Shown: positions 58,511 through 64,000 of the stretch, piece by piece | Position numbering within the stretch: position 1 is the first letter of the stretch | Layout of the letters: the number at the start of each line of letters is the position of its first letter | Source: Rhyacophila brunnea | Taxonomy: Eukaryota > Arthropoda > Insecta > Trichoptera > Rhyacophilidae | Reading direction: 5' to 3' | Assembly: GCA_022495005.1 (NCBI GenBank) | Contig: JAGYXB010001790.1 | Coordinates: 372,001 to 436,000 of the forward strand | DNA: 64,000 bases | Translations under genes and position numbers: made by a program | Notes under the pieces: generated by a model | Databases searched by the model: none | What the model was told of the DNA's origin: nothing | The model's input: only the letters and a program-made list of their open reading frames with translations

Positions 58511-58706
58511 TTTTTCATCTCTTCCCCAAAATAGTCGTAAAAGTTATTTATTAACAGTACTATAATTATAAATAGCTGAATGAAATATCAAATTTATCAC
58601 TTCCTATTTTTTAAATTCATGTATACAGTGGCGAGGGCCCACTCAATATTCGCTCGCGACCCACTGGTGGGTCGCGGCCCATAGTTTGGGAAACTATGGT
58701 TTAGAG

Positions 58707-59194
58707 TATTCAAAACGGTCATTATGATAGACGATGCAGATATTTCCATAATACATTTATAAAATATTTGATAGAAAAAGCGATACATCCAACAGACAAC
58801 GTGTTAATGAAAGAAGTGAGAACATATAAGAAACTGGACTAAGAAGTTAATGGGCTAATTATATAGAAGTTGTACGTACATAGTGATAGCTGATAGAAAT
58901 CCAACGGAAATGGGCATTCGCGAAGGAATGCAAGTGACAAGACATGCTTCAAGCAAACTAGACAACTAGCAGCAAGCACCTAACGAAAATGTAAAAGGTA
59001 CATATATGAATAAAATACTATTATTACATGACAAATGCACTTTCAGAATAATAAAACTTCGTTCACATTAGTGATGAATTAATTTAAGAGATTTTAATAA
59101 ATGTTAATCTATCGCGCTCAATCCAGGGTGAACCAAACATAATCGTGGTCTCTCAACGCTTCGTCTCCCTCATAAGTGAAAAATGTGAGGCGTT
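58707..59194. other. Intergenic, nothing recognised
   Basis: No feature seen. Confidence 0.4.
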
Positions 59195-59545
59195 TTGGTG
59201 TGTCCGGAAATTTGTAGATATGCGGTTCGTATTCGATGTGAAATGTTGTATCGGAAATATATGTCCAATCTCTTTGGGTCGTATAGTACTGAGATAAAAT
59301 TAATGTCTAAATAAAACACGGTTTTTTTGGTTTACAGGAAGCCACGGCAAAGAAATTTTGAAAATAGCCGATATACTGAATTATTTGTTGGGTTAGGTTT
59401 TCATTCTTGCATTCATGAATTTTGCCAAAATCAGAGATGACCGTATAGTATACGATCACCTCTTTCAGATAAGCTAACGGCGAACTGTGCTACGGTGAAA
59501 TGTAATACATACAATTTACATGTAACCGCGTTTTGGATGGTTTCG
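59195..59545. repeat. GTACGTATA-family repeat, second good copy
   Basis: Matches 51683-52085 in the same orientation: GTGTCCGGAAATTTGTAG, GTGAAATGTTGTATCGG, CTTTGGGTCGTATAGTACTG, GGTTAGGTTTTCATTCTTG, ACATACAATTTACATGTAAC. The GTACGTATA end motif itself is mutated here. Confidence 0.65.
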
Positions 59546-60362
59546 CTCGTTCGTGTGTAATACGCATAGATGTATTAAAAGTAGAGATAGGCAACAATTT
59601 GGCTTCCTCATAGAACTGAATGAAGCATGCCGACAACAGCCGATAACTCACGAGAAATGGCGACGCGATAAAAAAAAATGCAGGGCATCACGGAGGATTA
59701 ATTTTGTCATTATAACGTACCCATATAATATAATGTTAACGTGGAAATTTTGCCGCAAATTGATTATCAATCTGTTTCACCATACTTGCCGGCTTCACCA
59801 TACTTTCATATACCATGCCGCCCCTAGGTAATACGTGTTCAGTGCAAAGCACTCGTCAAGTTTTGTTTGGTTAAATGTGGCTATAAAAAAATCTTAGAAC
59901 TTAGGACTGATTGATAAAAATGTAGAAATATTATTACATAGTATTAGTACATACACAAACACCCACTGGAGACTGCGAACTATGATCACAATACGGTCAA
60001 GTTTTTTGTGAAACAACACCAAAAATACAGTCGGTTTTATTGAAATTTGTATGCATATCAAGAAAAATTGCGTGGGGTATGGAGGCCCGGGGTGTCGCGA
60101 AAGTTATATTTGATTTGCCTCTATTATTACACCAATTTCGAATTATTTGATTTCTGTTGTTCAAAACAATAATCAAAAAAAATCTATAATACAGGTACTT
60201 ATTATTGATAAAAATGACGTGAGTGGGTGTGGGTGGGTGCAAAGAAATTTACCCAATCGCACGGAAGTCTTGCATCTCACTAATCTTTTAAAAAAATATT
60301 GTAAGCCTCACCAAGTAATTCTCAATAATTCTCCTCTCCATCTTCTTCTTCATCTTCCATCC
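59546..60362. other. Intergenic, nothing recognised
   Basis: Several 60-90 codon frames have no recognisable domain. Confidence 0.4.
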
Positions 60363-60555
60363 TTTGTATTATGTTTATGAACGCCACAGAGCTAATGAGT
60401 CAACGCATAATTTCGCGTTATAAATTAGAATATAAAACTGGCTGCGGTAATAAAATAAAGTGTATCGGCGGCTTGAGAATGTAGCGGCCGACGGAAAAGT
60501 GTACCGGACACGCGTTGACTCATGAGCTCTGGGGCGTTCAAAAACATAATACAAA
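60363..60555. mobile_element. 193-bp MITE with 44-bp inverted ends
   Basis: Arms 60363-60406 and 60512-60555 are inverted copies with three mismatches, containing TTTGTATTATGTTT and ATGAGTCAACGC. The loop is about 105 bp and CpG-rich. No target duplication identified. Confidence 0.75.
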
Positions 60556-60632
60556 AGCCCATTTATTCGAATACAACGGTCTCCTATATTATATCGAGCG
60601 CGACACAGGTGTCCAGTCTGTAACGGGCATAA

Positions 60633-61095
60633 GCCGGCTCGCACATCACAATGCGCCTTGTGTGCCTAACGGCCATAAATCAAAAGTTCTAAGACTTTCG
60701 ACGAATGTTGCATCGTACATCCTCGCACATCTGCCCAGCGGCAAACGTCAAACACGAAAAAAGAGAAGTCTCTCGTCTGCCATTTTTATTGTGCTGATTG
60801 TATGAACAAACGTCAAACGCTCACCGCGATGAGCGAGCAATGACAGTGTAGACAGAGACAGAAACAGAAATGGCCGATGGCCGCAGGCTGTGCGCTTGCG
60901 CGGAGGCGACATTCCCGAGATCGACATGCACGCTTTGGCCATTGCAACTAGACGAATGTCCCAGGGTCGCAGAGTTGCAGTTGCATCGGCCAATCTGCGA
61001 AGGTCCATTTGATAACGTTTGTTTCTTGGTTTACGATGACGTCACATCGACGAATTCGTCGTAAGACGCATGCGGCGAGTTCTGATGTGCGAGCC
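60633..61095 (+). mobile_element. CpG-rich inverted-repeat element, copy 2
   Basis: Ends GGCTCGCACATCACAATGCG and (reversed) GGCTCGCACATCAGAACTCG agree over 16 of 20 bases. The interior is CpG-rich and carries GATGACGTCACATCGACG, a CRE-like site. An open frame (60870-61064) ends with RPICEGPFDNV and DDVTS, echoed by RPICGAPFGNV and DDVTS in copy 1. Divergent ATGs in good context (AAATGGCAGAC on minus, AAATGGCCGAT on plus) lie about 75 bp apart. Flanks show no duplication. Confidence 0.6.
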
Positions 61096-61375
61096 CTCTA
61101 ACTCTTTGAACGATATGATATTGATAACAATGATAACCAATGAGTGATACGTGGCAAAAATAAACAAAGACGTGCGTGTACATCTCCAGATATAAAATTA
61201 GACGCATATTGTATGATAGCAATAACACGCATCCCTTCATATCGAACGTTGCACTAAGTCAGCTAGCGATTATATTGTCACTTAATACCTATATTTAATA
61301 TTGTTACTTACTCAATCAATAGTTGGGTGATTAGAAAACAGGTTTTGTAACAAATTAACTAACTACACACGTAAA

Positions 61376-61562
61376 ATACACAAATGTTGAATGAGCTTCA
61401 ATGCATAAACCGAGAGCAGTTGTCAGAACGAACTACAAGCTTAGAATAACGTATTCTTGACACGTGTTTAAGTTTACCCCATATTCTTCCACACTCGATA
61501 TCGGTCGCCTGATACTCGACACCCGTTAGGCATTTCAGTTCTCATTATTTATGAGTTCCCTG
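61376..61562 (+). repeat. Dispersed repeat with CATAAACCGAGAGCAGT core, copy 3
   Basis: Right half of the family at 9130 and 13562, well matched: GCATAAACCGAGAGCAGTTG and GTATTCTTGACACGTG. Confidence 0.6.
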
Positions 61563-62138
61563 ATTATCATATTCTGCCAACGCCATCTGACCATCAACGC
61601 TGACCGTATGTACATACTGTACCTGCATATAATAAGGCTATCATGTTAAAATCTATGATAATTCTATATAACTATAGCTGTAATACTAATACCCCGTTTA
61701 CAAGTGCACGGATTTATTGTTGACAGTAAGTATTATCGCGGCCATAACAAGAAAATGTATGGGTAAACATGTATTATCCTGCGGGTGCAAGCTTGCATGC
61801 ATGAATCAAAAAAAATTGGAAGCTTCTGAATTTTCATCCGACACTAGGGATATTTTTGATCTGCGTCTGCGCAGTAGAACGATAGTGGCGAACCTGCCGG
61901 CGAAAAAACGAACTGTACTCATTTTGATGTTAACCAATTTTCACTACCTGTCGAATAGCAGGTACCATAAAATGACAACATCGCGTCTCGCTTATTCTTG
62001 AAGAATGAGATTGGAGAGACAGTCAGCACTTTTACGTGTAAACAGTTATTATCACTATAATGTTTTCTAATAGACTCAACGTCAAAATGTATCGATACTG
62101 TTTCTTTCAACGCGACATCCCTACTTAATTATTGCTAT
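61563..62138. other. Mostly unrecognised; GCGTCTGCGCAGTAG segment near 61864
   Basis: 61862-61935 resembles the interior of the MITE at 57583 (GCGTCTGCGCAGTAGA, AAAACGAACT, CTCATTTTGA). Its own ends are not visible. Confidence 0.45.
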
Positions 62139-62537
62139 TTAAGAGCGTACATAAGTGAAACGGCAAATAATTTTCGTGCGACGATATAAGTGCGACGAAA
62201 TTTCGGACTGGCTGCCAATCGAAGAGCGAAAATGAGCTGTGAACACGTCAATTTGTTTTGTGCTTGCGTCGGGGGAATTAATTTTTAAATCGTGTAAAGA
62301 TGACTAAAAAACGTTACCCATTTACTTGAAAAAGAAAACATGTCAATGAATATTATTATTATTATTACAAATAGAACAATAAACATAACACTAAATGGAC
62401 GCATGTTGTATTTTTATGACAAATTATGTTTTGTTCTGCACGCGTCATTTGCAAATTCTTCGCGCCGCGCAGTCACGATCGTTTTAGACCATACCCCCCC
62501 CCCCACCCCCCAGCTGAAGTATATAATATAGCCTTAA
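62139..62537 (+). mobile_element. TTAA-flanked MITE, copy G
   Basis: TTAA at 62139-62142 and 62534-62537. Starts GAGCGTACATAAGTGAAACG. The MSMNI frame is open for 63 codons (62340-62531). A C-rich run (about 12 C, A, 6 C) near 62496 interrupts its end. Confidence 0.85.
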
Positions 62538-63209
62538 AAAATAAGCCGCTGAACGTCAATATTATTTTAGATAAATAAGTAAAGTTATGTTGTTTTTCAA
62601 TCGAATCTCTTGTCTGCTGTGGAACGTAAAAAAGTGCAAATGAATTTTCTCAAAGACAAGGAATGTCGACGCTGTAGACATAGACAAGCAAAAAGAGTAA
62701 AAAATCGGTAATTTGTCGGTAAGCAGCAGCAAATGAGTAGAGAGTAAAGGCCGACTTCTAATTTCTTTGAGAAAACGCAGGGAAAAGTCGTCTCACTTAA
62801 TGTTGGACCATTTACAGACACGTTCATTACACACATCGCCACGAGATTATATCCATATAAAATAATTATAAATTAAAATAATAATATGCTAATTTGAACG
62901 GCTCACTAGTCACTAAGCCGATACCAAAAAACTGAGGCAATTAAACGGCTACCAAACTTAGATGTAATTAATATTCATCCAATTAGCCTTATGATACCTA
63001 TAAAAGATGCCTTATTCGTTTGTAGATTTACGAGGCAGAGCATCTTTTAAATATATATTATCATGTTATTAACTAGATTAGGATTCTTCCGACTTTCAGA
63101 ACTGATAAAGGCCGGCCCGATTCCAGTTCAGTCGAAGATATTCCTGACCAAAGGCGTTCCCCTCTTGTAAGTCCTAAAATGTTCTTTATCTATGAGATAC
63201 GGGAGATAC
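62538..63209. other. Intergenic, nothing recognised
   Basis: No feature seen. Confidence 0.4.
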
Positions 63210-63725
63210 CAGTGGCGAATGATGGAGGTAGGCTGTTATCATCCGACATAAATAATGCACACTAAACTCTGTCAGTCAAACATATTTATTTTGTTTTCAT
63301 TGAACTAAGACTACAACGTGTACAGTGTTTGTTAGTTTCTAAAATTTAATTAAACCCTGTCTAATCCAAGCCATAGTAGATAATAGTAAAAAAATATTCG
63401 TTTATCTATAAAATATCTAAAATTATGACATTAAACTATACATAATTTTAGATATTTTGTAGATACAAGAATATTTTTTATCGGTTATTGTTTGGTATAG
63501 GCAGGGCTTAATGAATTTTAAAAAACTAATCAACCCCATCTGTAATATGCATTCTGAATTTAACGAAAACAAATAAGTCTCGACTGAAAAAGTTTGCACT
63601 ATTTTTGTCGGATCGCCCATAGCACACCTAAACTACTGTGGTTTTGTTTAGGCAGGGTTTAATTGAATTATAAAAAACTAACCATTACCAGCTGCAAATT
63701 GTATTCCTAATTCAATGAAAATAAA
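63210..63725 (+). mobile_element. CAGTGGCGAA hAT-family copy, right end unclear
   Basis: Starts CAGTGGCGAATGATGGAGG. It shares CACACTAAACTCTGTCAGTC and TTCATTGAACTAAG with 55390-55773. Two versions of AATTATAAAAAACTAACCA-like sequence near 63500 and 63670 indicate an internal duplication. Confidence 0.55.
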
Positions 63726-63731
63726 TAAGTA

Positions 63732-63780
63732 TCAAATCAAATTTATTTATTTTCAAAGCGTTCACGACATGACATAAAAT
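63732..63780 (-). repeat. Short CR1/Jockey-like LINE tail
   Basis: ATCAAATCAAATTTATTTATT followed by GCGTTCACGACATGACAT, quoted in parts, is the reversed tail of the family at 47350-47707. Confidence 0.55.
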
Positions 63781-64000
63781 AAGTGTTAACATTGACTGAC
63801 TAAGGGTCGTATGCATGAAATTCCCAAAAACCTTATAGGCTATATAAATACTGCACGTTTGTATGCATGAGTACAAACGTAATTAGATGTTAAGTGACGT
63901 CACGAATGTGACATCTCAGTGTCATGGTGTTCGTATTATAAAATTTCATTCCCCGATAAATAATTCAAAATTTTGAAATTGTAAATGTGTCTGAAAGTGT

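Larger units (their letters stand above)
57468..58706 (-). mobile_element. hAT element (copy 2) carrying a nested MITE
   Basis: Element 57476-58698, same family as 23016-25877 but inverted. Octamer GTTTAGAG is duplicated exactly at 57468-57475 and 58699-58706. The ends are CAGTGGTTCCCAAAGTTGAC and, at the far side, reversed CATAGTTTCCCAAACTATGG. Removing the MITE leaves about 780 bp, a deletion derivative like copy 1. Confidence 0.9.

Noticed and set aside
60375..60644. 89-codon minus-strand ORF
   Set aside because: Spans the hairpin MITE and its flank, and no homologous motif is seen.

Overview
The window looks like nuclear DNA from an arthropod, most likely an insect. It is strongly AT-rich and has no long open reading frames apart from transposon remnants. 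It is packed with dead non-LTR retrotransposons (RTE-like, CR1/Jockey-like, I/R1-like), hAT and mariner DNA transposons, and many short inverted-repeat elements. LINE 3' ends with GATGAT or TTGATTTGATT tails, and hAT ends such as CAGTGGTTCCCAAA, are common in Lepidoptera and Hemiptera. The sequence alone does not let me choose between those orders. I found no convincing host protein-coding gene, complete tRNA, rRNA or CRISPR array.

Layout. 0-10 kb: a 775-bp hAT element with a perfect 8-bp duplication, tRNA-like scraps, a TTAA-flanked MITE, a TAGGGTT element and a CTCGAG-rich element. 10-23 kb: a 257-bp MITE, three I/R1-like LINE 3' ends (one holding a small hAT insert), RTE ends, two more TTAA MITEs and an 814-bp hAT. 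23.0-25.9 kb: the most coding-like locus, a hAT element (8-bp duplication) that keeps the C-terminal transposase domain and was later hit by an internally deleted LINE (12-bp duplication) with a full-length zinc-knuckle ORF1. 26-31 kb: further hAT elements, one carrying a second hAT and a LINE inside it. 33.5-34.2 kb: a CpG-rich island with two short open frames, the only place where a host promoter or first exon seems possible. 35-41 kb: TTAA MITEs, LINE relics, a perfect 189-bp tandem duplication and a hAT holding a MITE. 43-49 kb: a hairpin-forming palindromic retroelement, small hATs, CR1-like LINE ends and a CCCGGGAT-rich hAT. 50.1-51.4 kb: an almost intact mariner with one frameshift. 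51.7-64 kb: a fold-back element built of nested palindromes, the second palindromic retroelement, the twin 257-bp MITE, a second hAT copy with a Harbinger-like MITE inside it, CpG-rich inverted-repeat elements and the seventh TTAA MITE.

How it fits together: the window is a layered record of insertions. Several pairs of related copies let one act as the empty-site control for the other. This dates insertions relative to each other and identifies target duplications (TAA, TTAA, 8 bp, 12-14 bp). Nothing here looks like an operating gene system. The best candidates for something undescribed are the TTAA family with its conserved short frame, the palindromic retroelement with a degenerate hammerhead-like core, and the fold-back element with three consecutive palindromic modules.
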